Source of the DNA: Paraburkholderia phenazinium
GTDB lineage: Bacteria > Pseudomonadota > Gammaproteobacteria > Burkholderiales > Burkholderiaceae
Reading direction: 5' to 3'
Assembly: GCF_900100735.1 (NCBI RefSeq)
Contig: NZ_FNCJ01000007.1
Coordinates: 158,641 to 222,640, forward strand
DNA length: 64,000 bases
In this document: positions 34,287 to 42,525 of the stretch, piece after piece
Layout: every line of letters begins with the position of its first letter
Numbering within the stretch: the stretch's first letter is position 1
Notes under the pieces: generated by a model
What the model was told of the DNA's origin: nothing
Seen by the model: only the letters and a program-made list of their open reading frames with translations
The model's database searches: none
Made by a program: the position numbers and the translations under genes

Positions 34287-34649
34287 TCATTCGTCCCTTT
34301 GTCTTATCAAGTTTTCAAGCTCTGCGGGGACAAAACTCACCACATGTTCAAACGTCTCAGGAGGAATCTCGCGGTCGATACATTGCTGCCAGTAATCTAT
34401 GTGAATTTTGTCGATGGCAAGCGTAGAAGTACCTACATGAGCGCCTCCTGGACTCTGCACATCGAACCACGATAAGCGCATACGTCCGTCACGCGTGGAT
34501 TTGAAAATGGTTTCGAAGTGCATCCGTTCCCGATCCAGCGTCTCGATGCATTCCGCTTTTCGTTCGATCAGTACGCGCAACCACTCATCGGCCTTGACTT
34601 CCATGCCCGTCTTCACGGTAAATGTGGTTAATGTCGTTCTGAAAGCCAT
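34287..34649 (-). CDS. DUF6176-like small protein
   Basis: 120-residue cytoplasmic protein. The pattern LTTFTVKTG...ADEWLRVLIERKAECIETLDRE, then ETIFKSTRDGRMRLSWF and IDKIHIDYWQQCID, matches a family known to me as DUF6176; function unknown, fold likely a dimeric ferredoxin-like barrel. ATG 34649 follows AAGGTGGG; GTG 34658 is an alternative. It is divergent from the DUF302 gene, with a 44-base gap. Confidence 0.68.
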   Translation of the reverse strand: MAFRTTLTTFTVKTGMEVKADEWLRVLIERKAECIETLDRERMHFETIFKSTRDGRMRLSWFDVQSPGGAHVGTSTLAIDKIHIDYWQQCIDREIPPETFEHVVSFVPAELENLIRQRDE

Positions 34650-34693
34650 CGTTCCCACCTTGTTTCTTGTTGTGACGATCTTCGGAGAAACCC

Positions 34694-35095
34694 ATGTTCC
34701 CTCATCCTGCTGATAACGGCATCGTTACTGTGCCCACGAATCGCTCCGTTGAGCAAGCCGCTGACAAACTCGCTTCACTGATCGAGGCGAAGCAGATCGT
34801 CTTGTTCGCTCGCATCGACTTTGCAGCGGACGCGCAACGCGCGGGACTTGCGATGCTGCCGTCGCAGTTGCTCGTGTTCGGTAATCCGCGAGCCGGGACG
34901 CCGCTCATGCAAGCCGTGCCGACACTCGCGCTCGATCTGCCTCTCAAGGTGCTGGTCTGGCAGGACGGCGACGGCCGGGTCTGGCTCTCGTACAACGCAA
35001 CGGACTATCTCCGGGCGCGGCATGAAGTACCTGCAGAATTGATGAAAGCCATCGACGGTATCGGCGCGCTCGTGCAGTCGGCTGCGCTCGACTGA
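34694..35095 (+). CDS. DUF302-domain protein
   Basis: 133-residue protein. NRSVEQAADKLASLIEAKQIVLFARIDFAADAQRAGL and PSQLLVFGNPRAGTPLMQAVPTLALDLPLKVLVWQD match the DUF302 family, whose role is not established; members often sit near redox or stress genes. SD GGAGAAACCC stands before ATG 34694. No signal peptide is visible, so it is probably cytoplasmic. Confidence 0.85.
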   Translation: MFPHPADNGIVTVPTNRSVEQAADKLASLIEAKQIVLFARIDFAADAQRAGLAMLPSQLLVFGNPRAGTPLMQAVPTLALDLPLKVLVWQDGDGRVWLSYNATDYLRARHEVPAELMKAIDGIGALVQSAALD

Positions 35096-35124
35096 GCTGA
35101 TCGGGATCAGGCGTGTGCCGGCGA

Positions 35125-35490
35125 TCATGCAGCGATGTAGCGGGGCGCATCATCCGAGCGGCGCAGGACAAATCCATCGGGCCGTACCGTCACCATGCCG
35201 TCGTCGGACAGGCTCGTCAGTGTGTACCAGTTGTCTTCGGCGTCAACGAATTCGAGATCCTTACCGATGATATACGCGACGGGTGTATCCGGGTTCAGGC
35301 AGGAACGGCCCGAGACCTGCACCGAAGCCTTTGGGCCGGCCAGCAATACATAGCCGTCACCGAAGAGGTCTAGCGTCGAGATCCGTTGGCCGTCACGCCG
35401 AATCCAGGCATGAGGGAAGCGCGTTCCGGTCTTGGCCTGCGTGGACTTGAGGGCCGGGGCGAGCGGTCGGCCGTTTCAGATCTGAGCGGA
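35125..35490 (-). pseudogene. C-terminal remnant of a flavin-dependent monooxygenase
   Basis: On the minus strand a frame without a start reads from just after a TGA at about 35490: NGRPLAPALKSTQAKTGTRF, then HAWIRRDGQRISTLDLFG, then SGRSCLNPDTPVAYIIGKDL and ends YIAA. This is the thioredoxin-like C-terminal part of the PheA/TfdB family of FAD-binding aromatic hydroxylases. The FAD-binding and substrate domains, over 400 residues, are missing. The break coincides with the hairpin at 35468-35513, pointing to an insertion or deletion event there. Confidence 0.75.
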
Positions 35491-35513
35491 ATCACTCAGG
35501 TCTGAAACGGCCG
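35468..35513. repeat. 46-bp hairpin at the breakpoint of the monooxygenase remnant
   Basis: Arms CGGCCGTTTCAGA (35468-35480) and TCTGAAACGGCCG (35501-35513) are perfect, and the stem continues inward through one T/G wobble to CTGAG/CTCAG, leaving an 8-base loop. It may be an element end or a terminator. Confidence 0.7.
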
Positions 35514-35579
35514 GTCTTGCCGTGATGCGCTGTGATGCGTTATGGCCTCAGCAGTAAGGGGCTCTCACAAGTGCTCGCA

Positions 35580-37004
35580 TCACTTGCCGGCCGCCCGAGA
35601 CGCGGCGGGCGCTCGAACCGCGCTAGACGCACCCGACGCGAAGGCATTGGCGAACTGGTTCGTATAGCCAAGCGTGCCCACGCCACCGATCGAGTTGCAC
35701 GTCGACGATGCGGCACCGGGCGGACAATCCACGTCACGGTCAAACGACCAGAAGTGAAGGCCCGCGAGCCCATTCTGTTGCACAAAGGCGGCAGCGATAC
35801 TTGCATCCGCAGGCGTGAAGGTTTCGCCAGCCACATCGTTACCGCCGATCATCGGAGTCAGTTCAATCTGGCTATACGGTACTCCCCAGTGATCGTGCAG
35901 GTTCATGGCCGCCTGAACGGCCGATTGCCCCATCTCGCAGGCGCCATTCGCGACCACACAGTTGCCCGGACCCGCCGAACCGTAGTCCATCGTCATCAGG
36001 TCGATGGTGTAGTTCTTGAGGCCGTACGTCTGGATTGCCTGCATGACCCAGTCACCATAGGTGTTGAAGCTGTCCTGTGCATTTGCGCCCAAAGAGGTGG
36101 CCGTGGTCGATCCCGGCTGGGACGGAGCAAGCGTCGCGAGGGTGAAGCTGAAACGTAGATTGGGATAGGTCTGCTGGGCCACCACCACGCGTTGCACCAG
36201 ATCGTTGATCACCTGCTGCGTTTGTCCCCCCTCGATGTCGAAATCGATTCCGATGAGGTTATTCGACGCATAACGTTTGATGAACGCCGCCATGCCGGCA
36301 TCCGTGCCGCATGTAAACGAACCTGCTGCGCCGCCGGTGGAAATCACGTAGTTGACATTGGCCGCGGTAAACAGCGACACGTTTGCAGCAGCCAGGGCGC
36401 CGCCATCGACGCCAGCCCAGTTCTCGCTGCCGCATTCACCGGTCGCGAAAGCGAGCGTCAGCGTACGAACATTGCTCGGCAGCACCGACAGCACAGGGCT
36501 GATCGTGCCGGTGACGTTCGACGAGATGACGTTGGTGTTCCAGTTCATCGAGATCGTTGCGTCCTTGTACGGGCTATAAACGAATGTTGGGGCCGTACCG
36601 GAACCCGAAGGACCCGAAGGACCCGAAGGACCCGAAGGACCCGAAGGACCTGATGGACCCGAAGGACCTGATGGACCTGACGTGCCCGTGCAGGCGCCTA
36701 CAGCGGTCCACGGCTCGCCGCTACCGGCGCCTCCGCTGTTTGAGGCGGGATTCTGGTTTTCGGTCCACCAGTTGGCTTGGTAGTTGATTGCGTCGAATGA
36801 CGCGACGTTGCCTTGTGTATAGGTCTGACTGGCACTCCACGCGGCTTGGCAGCTACTGGATGGCGAGGCTGAGGCGAGTAACGATGAAGCTGAAGGCGGT
36901 GTGGTTGTGGCGGCCCCTGCATCGAAGGGTGACCACACCAACAGGACGGCCGACGTGAGACCCAAGGCCGACCGCAGTACGATTCCAGATCGTTCTTTCT
37001 TCAT
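35580..37004 (-). CDS. Secreted GH18 chitinase with chitin-binding module and collagen-like linker
   Basis: 474-residue exported chitinase. Signal peptide to about residue 31. A CBM5/12-type chitin-binding module (about 52-105) has WSASQTYTQGNVASFDAINYQ and NWWTENQNP. Eight GPS triplets (110-133) form a collagen-like linker. The GH18 TIM barrel follows, with catalytic motif DFDIE and Glu258 as the proton donor. The Trp-containing end (GLHFWSFDRDVDC) is typical of the ChiD/ChiA-like barrel. The (GPS)8 linker is coded by 9-bp repeats that can change length in frame. Probably degrades fungal or insect chitin outside the cell. Confidence 0.9.
   Translation of the reverse strand: MKKERSGIVLRSALGLTSAVLLVWSPFDAGAATTTPPSASSLLASASPSSSCQAAWSASQTYTQGNVASFDAINYQANWWTENQNPASNSGGAGSGEPWTAVGACTGTSGPSGPSGPSGPSGPSGPSGPSGPSGSGTAPTFVYSPYKDATISMNWNTNVISSNVTGTISPVLSVLPSNVRTLTLAFATGECGSENWAGVDGGALAAANVSLFTAANVNYVISTGGAAGSFTCGTDAGMAAFIKRYASNNLIGIDFDIEGGQTQQVINDLVQRVVVAQQTYPNLRFSFTLATLAPSQPGSTTATSLGANAQDSFNTYGDWVMQAIQTYGLKNYTIDLMTMDYGSAGPGNCVVANGACEMGQSAVQAAMNLHDHWGVPYSQIELTPMIGGNDVAGETFTPADASIAAAFVQQNGLAGLHFWSFDRDVDCPPGAASSTCNSIGGVGTLGYTNQFANAFASGASSAVRAPAASRAAGK
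36606..36677 (-). repeat. 9-bp tandem repeat coding (Gly-Pro-Ser)8
   Basis: Eight 9-base units, on the plus strand mostly GGACCCGAA with some GGACCTGAT, code the GPS linker of the chitinase. Near-identical units and multiple of three suit length change by slippage without frameshift. Confidence 0.9.
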
Positions 37005-37548
37005 TTCGTTGTCCTCTATGAGGTGATGGGTTTTATTTCTGATGCATACGCATTAAATCGATCCTTGTCACACTTTTTTATGCGAGCAACGAAAGATGCT
37101 CGCGGAGGTTTTGGGCAGGGGTTTTATAGTCTTTCCGGACTGATTTTTCAACGTGAAAGCGACGGCATACGACGCCGTACTGGGCGCTTCATGCCAGATA
37201 AATGAATTGGAGTTTTATGCTGGGCAAATGAATGTATCCTGCATATCGCGAAGGTAGAACGATGTATCCGATTCGCATTCCTGCATAAATATTTAAATCT
37301 AAACCGGTGCAAGATGATGCCGGTTCTTTTCGGATGTGTGGATCCGGCGATCAGCATATGTTTCGCTTTTCGCCTTGGCGGTCCAGTGGGGGCGGCGCGA
37401 GGGATGCATTCTTCTTGCGAGGGCCTTAAGGCAAACTCCTTCCGCGCGAGAGCGGCGACGCTGGTGCCACGGGTTGCCGAAAGGATGCCGAGCGACTATG
37501 CACCGGAGAACACCTCGGTCATCTAGCCGGAAACTCGGTAAGGTAGCG
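37005..37548. other. 544-bp intergenic region upstream of the chitinase gene
   Basis: AT-richer DNA that must include the chitinase promoter on the minus strand; the tautomerase gene to its right also reads leftward, so the region is downstream of that gene. No supported coding frame, RNA or hairpin was recognised. Confidence 0.45.
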
Positions 37549-38007
37549 TCAGCTAGCGCAAGGAAGTGGTTTCAAGTGGGCGAAACCAACCGCGTCCACA
37601 AAATCTGGCAGGCGCCAGATCGCGCCGTTTGCTCCCCATGTACCCTCCACGACATCGTGCACGATCACCGAGGTAGCGAGGCGGCGTTGGTCTGTAGCGG
37701 GCAACGCCTGCCTGAATGCATCATCGACCAGCTTGACGAAGCGGGCGCGGCCGGCTGCGTCGAGCACCCCAGCAGGTACGTAAATCATCGCAATGCACGG
37801 CAAAACCTGTGCCGTCACATCGATTCCTCCACACATCCAGAATCCCGGCGCGACTTCGTCGACCAGGACCCAGCACAGAGAGCGTTTTTTCGGCTCGTCG
37901 GGAATCTGCTCTGCACTTGCAGCAGCGTGACTGAGCAGGCGCACCAGCGCCTCGCGGTGCTGGGCAGGAAAAGAGTCCTTGGGAAGCTTGACGAGAATGT
38001 TTGGCAA
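37549..38007 (-). CDS. Tautomerase-superfamily protein
   Basis: 152-residue protein beginning MPNILVKLPKDSFPAQHREALVRLL, the pattern of 4-oxalocrotonate tautomerase relatives in which Pro2, exposed after loss of Met, is the catalytic base. At twice the length of a single 4-OT subunit, it is like the fused cis-CaaD/MIF-type members: a second β-α-β half is suggested by VLPCIAMIYVPAGVLDAAGRARFVK and a VDDAFRQAL helix. Substrate unknown. It stands alone. Confidence 0.75.
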   Translation of the reverse strand: MPNILVKLPKDSFPAQHREALVRLLSHAAASAEQIPDEPKKRSLCWVLVDEVAPGFWMCGGIDVTAQVLPCIAMIYVPAGVLDAAGRARFVKLVDDAFRQALPATDQRRLATSVIVHDVVEGTWGANGAIWRLPDFVDAVGFAHLKPLPCAS

Positions 38008-38913
38008 GTGCGCCCCTTCATTTGTGTACGGGAGCTTGCATTAGAGCGCCTGCGTGCGGAGAAGCCGAGTGTCTAATCGGACACCTTTCACGCGTATTCA
38101 GCCATTCTACGATTTCACGATTCTTGTCCTCAGCGGCACCTATCCATCCAGTCTCGCGCTAACACCGGACATTCTCTCGGCGGCACCATAGCGGCGTCCT
38201 GTTCTGCCGCTTTCCGGCTTCAGGCGGCCTCGAATGACCGTCAAGCAGATCGCCGGGCAAGTAGTCTATAACGACGCCGTGGCTGTCAGAAGAATGATGC
38301 GCGCAAGCTTGTCGGCGCGACGCCACGACAATTCAGACTGACCGCGTATGAAACGTAAAGTTAAACCCGTATCGGGATTAACATCCTTTTGACAGTAAGC
38401 CTGGCGACCGTAATCTGGCGCTGAACAGCATAAACGGGCGCCTGTCATGTTTTTCAGAGCGGGGCAGTAATTGCAATGCATAAATTAGCTGTGACGCATA
38501 AATCCTATTATTCTTGCTAGCCTTTCTCATTGACCAGGGCAATTTTTTGTGAAAATATCCGTTCGCTGTCTTCGTCCATAAGTCTGGCCTCTATTGGGTG
38601 ACTCGGGAGGACTCGGGGATGCTACACGGTTGAGCATCATGCTATGTAGAGGAAGAGCGTCTCATATTGATCTGTTCGATATGAGATAAATAGTATGTGC
38701 GCAACGTTTATTTGTTTGGCTTGATGCTTAAGCCGGTTAAATTAAAATCAAGACAGAAAGAAATCGTTTTCGTGTGTTCGGCTGAGTGAGTTTAATAACA
38801 AAGAATAACTATTTAAAGATCAGAAGTGCCTCGATCGCCGGCGTGTTAAGGATTGAATGAATATCCGGATGCCTTGCGCTCCGAACCAGAAGATAACCAA
38901 GGAGATTCCCGTC
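38008..38913. other. 906-bp AT-rich intergenic region upstream of the SBP56-like gene
   Basis: Unusually AT-rich for this genome (notably 38490-38830) and without any supported coding frame. It must contain the promoter of the SBP56-like gene; an upstream in-frame ATG at 38857 with AAGGA close before it may be an alternative start. No σ54-type or other known motif could be recognised. Confidence 0.5.
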
Positions 38914-40320
38914 ATGGGTATGCGCCCAGATCCAACGTTCCACGCATCGCCGAAACTGGCGATGGATGCGCCGCCGGAAGACTTCGCCTACACATTGCTG
39001 TTCAGCCCGGATTTCTCGCAGCCCGACGCGCTCGCTGTCATCGACGTGAGGCCCGGCTCGCCGACCTACAGCCAGATCGTTCACACGGTGCCGATGCCGA
39101 ACAAGGGGGACGAATTCCATCACTTCGGCTGGAATGCCTGCTCATCGTCCCTGTCGCCACTGACCGGTCACGCTTTCCTCGAACGACGCTATCTGATCAT
39201 TCCCGGATTGCGTTCGTCACGCATCTACATCGTGGACACCAAGCCGCATCCAACCCAGGCGCGGATCCACAAGATCGTCGAACCTGATGAGATCTTCCGC
39301 AAGACCGGCTACTCGCGTCCGCACACGGTTCATTGCGGGCCCGAAGGAATCTACGTCAGCACGCTCGGTGGCGGGGGAGAGGATGGTACGGACGGACCGC
39401 CGGGCATCTTTATCATGGACTGCGAAACTTTTGAAGTCCTCGGCCGCTGGGAGATCGACCGCGGCTCGCAGGAAAAACATTACGATTTCTGGTGGAACCT
39501 GCCGCGCAACTACATGGTGTCGAGCGAGTGGGGGTTGCCGCCGCAATTCGAGAACGGGGTCGTCCCCGAGGAGCTTCTGTCGAATAAGTACGGGCACCAG
39601 ATACATTTCTGGGACCTGCGGGCGAGGCGCAACGTGCAGACGATCGACCTCGGCGCGAACCATCAGATGGCGCTCGAAGTGCGGCCGGCCCACGATCCCC
39701 TCCGGGAGTACGGCTTCCTTGGCGTCGTGGTCGATACGACCAACCTTGAAGGGTCCATCTGGACCTGGTGGCGCGAGGGCGGGAAGTTCCACATCGAGAA
39801 GACCGCGACCATCCCGCCCGAGCCCGCAGACGCGGAACTGCTTCCGCGGATCCTTAAGGGATTCGGTGCCGTGCCGCCGCTCGTCACCGATATCGATCTC
39901 TCTATTGACGACAAATTCCTGTACGTCGCCTGTTGGGGAACCGGGGAGTTGCGCCAGTACGACGTGACGGAACCCCGGAAGCCGAAGCTCACAGGATCGG
40001 TTCACCTCGGTGGGGTTATACGGCGGACCCCGCACCCGAACGGAAAGACCTTCGGGGGCGGTCCGCAGATGGTCGAGATCAGCCGCGACGGGAAGCGTGT
40101 CTATTGGACCAACTCGCTCTATTCGACCTGGGACGACCAGTTCTACCCGGAAGGCGTGCCTGCGGCACAGGTCATGGCTCACGTCGAACCTGGTGGCGGG
40201 TTGGCGCTGGCCGACGATTACTGGGTGGAGTTTCCCGACGGATACCGGGCTCACCAGATCCGCCTCGAAGGCGGTGACTGCTCGACCGATTCCTTTTGCT
40301 ATCCGTCGGTGGGGACTTGA
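38914..40320 (+). CDS. Selenium-binding protein 56 / methanethiol oxidase homologue
   Basis: 468-residue β-propeller protein of the SBP56 family. Human SELENBP1 and bacterial MtoX oxidise methanethiol to formaldehyde, H2S and H2O2 with copper. Family hallmarks are present: RPDPTFHASPKLAM at the N-terminus, HHFGWN, SRPHTVHCGPEG, HQMALEVRPAHDP, RRTPHPNGK and GGGPQMVE, giving the expected His ligands. The CSSC motif reads CSSS (Cys76-Ser79), so the second Cys is lost. ATG 38914 has AAGGAG 9 bases before it and matches the family start. No signal peptide is visible. Followed by an overlapping membrane-protein gene; the SCO1 and MauG genes that often accompany mtoX are absent. Confidence 0.88.
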   Translation: MGMRPDPTFHASPKLAMDAPPEDFAYTLLFSPDFSQPDALAVIDVRPGSPTYSQIVHTVPMPNKGDEFHHFGWNACSSSLSPLTGHAFLERRYLIIPGLRSSRIYIVDTKPHPTQARIHKIVEPDEIFRKTGYSRPHTVHCGPEGIYVSTLGGGGEDGTDGPPGIFIMDCETFEVLGRWEIDRGSQEKHYDFWWNLPRNYMVSSEWGLPPQFENGVVPEELLSNKYGHQIHFWDLRARRNVQTIDLGANHQMALEVRPAHDPLREYGFLGVVVDTTNLEGSIWTWWREGGKFHIEKTATIPPEPADAELLPRILKGFGAVPPLVTDIDLSIDDKFLYVACWGTGELRQYDVTEPRKPKLTGSVHLGGVIRRTPHPNGKTFGGGPQMVEISRDGKRVYWTNSLYSTWDDQFYPEGVPAAQVMAHVEPGGGLALADDYWVEFPDGYRAHQIRLEGGDCSTDSFCYPSVGT

Positions 40321-40997
40321 TCGGGAGCGGTTGGCCGCCGAGCGGCCTGTGGTTAGCCGTGGTGGCGAGCGGTCTCTATCACGGGCTCAACCCGGCGATG
40401 GGATGGCCGCTTGCTGTGTCGAGCGGGTTGATGGAGCGGCGGGCACGGGCTCTCCTCGGAGCGCTCTTATGTCTTGCGGCGGGTCACGTGTTGGCCATGT
40501 TCGTGGTGATGCTGCCGTTCGCCATGCTGGCGATCCTGCTCGCCTGGCAGCGCGAGATCGAGATCGGTGCGAGTGTGTTCGTGATCGGCTTCGGTGCCTT
40601 CCTGTTGATCTGGAGACGCCATCCGCGCGTACTCGCGCGCATCCCACCGTCGCGGCTTGCGCTCTGGTCCTTCGCGGTTGCTATTGCGCACGGCGCCGGA
40701 CTCATGCTCGTACCGATCTACCTCGGACTTTGCCGGCCTTACGACATGGATCCAGGGCATCGAGCCGCGCAGGCCCTGATCGGCACCAATCTGGGCATGG
40801 CGCTGCTTGTCTCTTGCGTCCATGCCAGCGCCATGATTGTGGTCGGCGGACTCCTCGCCTGGTTGGTCTACCGCTACCTGGGATTGAAGTTCGTGTCGCG
40901 GAGCTGGTTCAATCTGGATGCGATCTGGGCATCGAGTCTCATCCTGGTTGGCGCGCTCTCATTGGCGATCAATGCCACGGGGCGTCAATACATTTGA
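40317..40997 (+). CDS. Polytopic membrane protein coupled to the SBP56-like gene
   Basis: 226-residue integral membrane protein with about six helices. TTG 40317 overlaps the SBP56-like stop as TTGA, and GGTGGGG stands 3 bases before it; another TTG at 40296 is possible. Sequence marks: SGLYHGLNPAMGWPLAVSSG in the first half and AIAHGAGLMLVPIYLG in the second, two His-Gly elements that lie in or near membrane helices, which could bind a metal as in NiCoT/UreH-like or TauE-like relatives. The family is not recognised with certainty. The coupling suggests a role in copper supply or in export of an oxidase product; this is inference. Confidence 0.72.
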   Translation: MIGSGWPPSGLWLAVVASGLYHGLNPAMGWPLAVSSGLMERRARALLGALLCLAAGHVLAMFVVMLPFAMLAILLAWQREIEIGASVFVIGFGAFLLIWRRHPRVLARIPPSRLALWSFAVAIAHGAGLMLVPIYLGLCRPYDMDPGHRAAQALIGTNLGMALLVSCVHASAMIVVGGLLAWLVYRYLGLKFVSRSWFNLDAIWASSLILVGALSLAINATGRQYI

Positions 40998-41219
40998 GTA
41001 GAGACGCCAAGCGCCACCAGCTCTTAGCTTGAATGCGATTGCCGGTTGGTCCGCTCCAGAAACTCGGCTTCTGCAAGCGACCGAAGTTGAGCGATGACAG
41101 GGTAGGCCTGCATCCATTCCGCCGGCGACAACCTTCTGGTCGGCACACGGCACAAATTTGGCCGGTTATATTCCTGCAACACCCCACCCGTTGTTTGTCG
41201 ACATTCCCCTCACGCCTAT
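40998..41219. other. 222-bp intergenic region
   Basis: No coding frame, hairpin or recognisable site was found between the membrane-protein gene and the acetyltransferase gene. Confidence 0.4.
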
Positions 41220-41759
41220 ATGTTCGTCCCCGATACAGTCATCGAAACAGAACGCCTAGTAATGCGCCCCCCTGAACTGAAGGACTTCGAAGCCATCTAC
41301 AGCATGTGGTCGGATCCGGACGTTGTCCAGCACGTGACCGGCTGCACGCTTACACGTGAAGAGATCTGGGCCAGATTGCTTCGAAGCATGGGCCATTGGG
41401 CTGCACTTGGCTTCGGGCATTGGGTCGTTACTGATAAGCGCAATGGAGAGTTTGTCGGAGAAGTCGGCTTTGTTCGACACATGCGCGGCATTAGCCAGGA
41501 TTTTGACCGCGCCCCGGAGATAGGCTGGATGTTGGCGAGCTGCGCCCAACGACTGGGTTATGCGACGGAGGCAGTCGCGGCCGCGCTGCGATGGGCCGAC
41601 GTGCGTTGGCCCGGCGCCGACACCGTTTGCATCATTTCCGCCGACAATATCGCATCACTGAAACTGGCTGATAAGTTCTCGTATCGAGCGGATAGCGAGA
41701 CCCTCTACAAGAACCAAGCGGTGCTGGTCTTCCGGCGCACACCGGCGCGTTGCGCTTAG
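41220..41759 (+). CDS. GNAT acetyltransferase, RimJ/RimL type
   Basis: 179-residue GNAT protein. The opening VIETERLVMRPPELKDFEAIYSMWSDPDV is the standard RimJ/RimL-type start, and the region PEIGWMLASCAQRLGYATEAVAAALRWA contains the acetyl-CoA loop, although the usual Q/R-x-x-G-x-G/A reads QRLGYA. It is in a different subgroup from the two tandem acetyltransferases at 6130-7231. Stands alone between the SBP56-like operon and decayed DNA. Substrate unknown. Confidence 0.85.
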   Translation: MFVPDTVIETERLVMRPPELKDFEAIYSMWSDPDVVQHVTGCTLTREEIWARLLRSMGHWAALGFGHWVVTDKRNGEFVGEVGFVRHMRGISQDFDRAPEIGWMLASCAQRLGYATEAVAAALRWADVRWPGADTVCIISADNIASLKLADKFSYRADSETLYKNQAVLVFRRTPARCA

Positions 41760-41909
41760 CGGCTCGTTTGAAACCAGATATCCCCGCCACCCAACGGTGC
41801 GTGACCGTCCATCAAACCGACGCCGGATGGACCGTTCACTGCGCAATATGATCGGGCTTAGTGCCGCCGGCATGGCTCAACCGGTCTTCATGAGCGATGC
41901 TCGGCTATC

Positions 41910-42222
41910 ACCTGGTGCAAAGGAACTGGTCGCGACTCAGCCGGCTGTGGAAGACGCTCACGCCTCGCGCTATGTCGTGAGGTGACTGGCAAAGCGCAAT
42001 TCGCCTTGCTTCACGGATCGCCGGGCCGGCGGCGCTCTCTGAAAGCAGCGGCTCCCAAAGGGCACGCCAAGTTTCCTCCAAGCCCTTTTCCCGAAGCGTT
42101 GCGAGGGTGGAGGCGTGGTCTTCAGGATCGGGCCGATGCTTAGCCTTGGTTCCGATAAGAACCAAGGCCGCGACACGATCAGGTGCGGCAACCGCCACTT
42201 CAAGTGCGCAGGATCCACCATC
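41910..42222 (-). pseudogene. Internal fragment of an α/β-hydrolase gene
   Basis: Minus-strand frame reading GGSCALEVAVAAPDRVAALV, then LIGTKAKHRPDPEDHASTLA and ARGVSVFHSRLSRDQF. The first part matches the helix after the nucleophile elbow of α/β-hydrolases (GxSMGG...A..APDRV..LVLIGT), but the Ser elbow itself, everything N-terminal to it, and the His-containing C-terminal part are missing. An in-frame TGA stands just upstream. It abuts, at about 42210, the ABC ATPase fragment on the other strand. Confidence 0.72.
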
Positions 42223-42513
42223 CTCTCAGGCATTCTGCGGCCCACTGCCGGTAAGGTCGTTATCGAGGGGCGCGTACCGTTCGACAATCGCATTGCTCAC
42301 GTTGCCCGGATCGGTGCGGTCTTTGGCCAACGCAGTCAGTTATGGTGGGACCTGCCCATTATCGACGGCTTCGATCTCCTTCGTGATATCTATCGCGTCG
42401 AACCGGCCGCCTATCTGCGTACTCGCGACGAGTTGGTCGCCATGCTGCGACTCGAGCGCCTGCTTGATCAGCCCGTGCAGCCCATCGAACGGCCGTTCGT
42501 CACACCTCAATGA
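42208..42513 (+). pseudogene. Internal fragment of an ABC-2-type transporter ATPase gene
   Basis: The plus-strand frame reads STILSGILRPTAGKVVIEGR, then VPFDNRIAHVARIGAVFGQR and SQLWWDLPIIDGFDLLRDIY, the stretch between Walker A and the signature in NatA-like ATPases of ABC-2 exporters. Walker A (before ST) and the LSxGQ signature with Walker B are absent: after LERLLDQPV the sequence diverges and stops at 42511-42513. Both ends are therefore broken. Together with the hydrolase fragment this marks a recombination or deletion scar. Confidence 0.75.
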
Positions 42514-42525
42514 ACCACGAGACGA

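Noticed and set aside
36606..36677. CRISPR-like repeat
   Set aside because: Units are 9 bases long, contiguous and in frame within the chitinase; there are no spacers.
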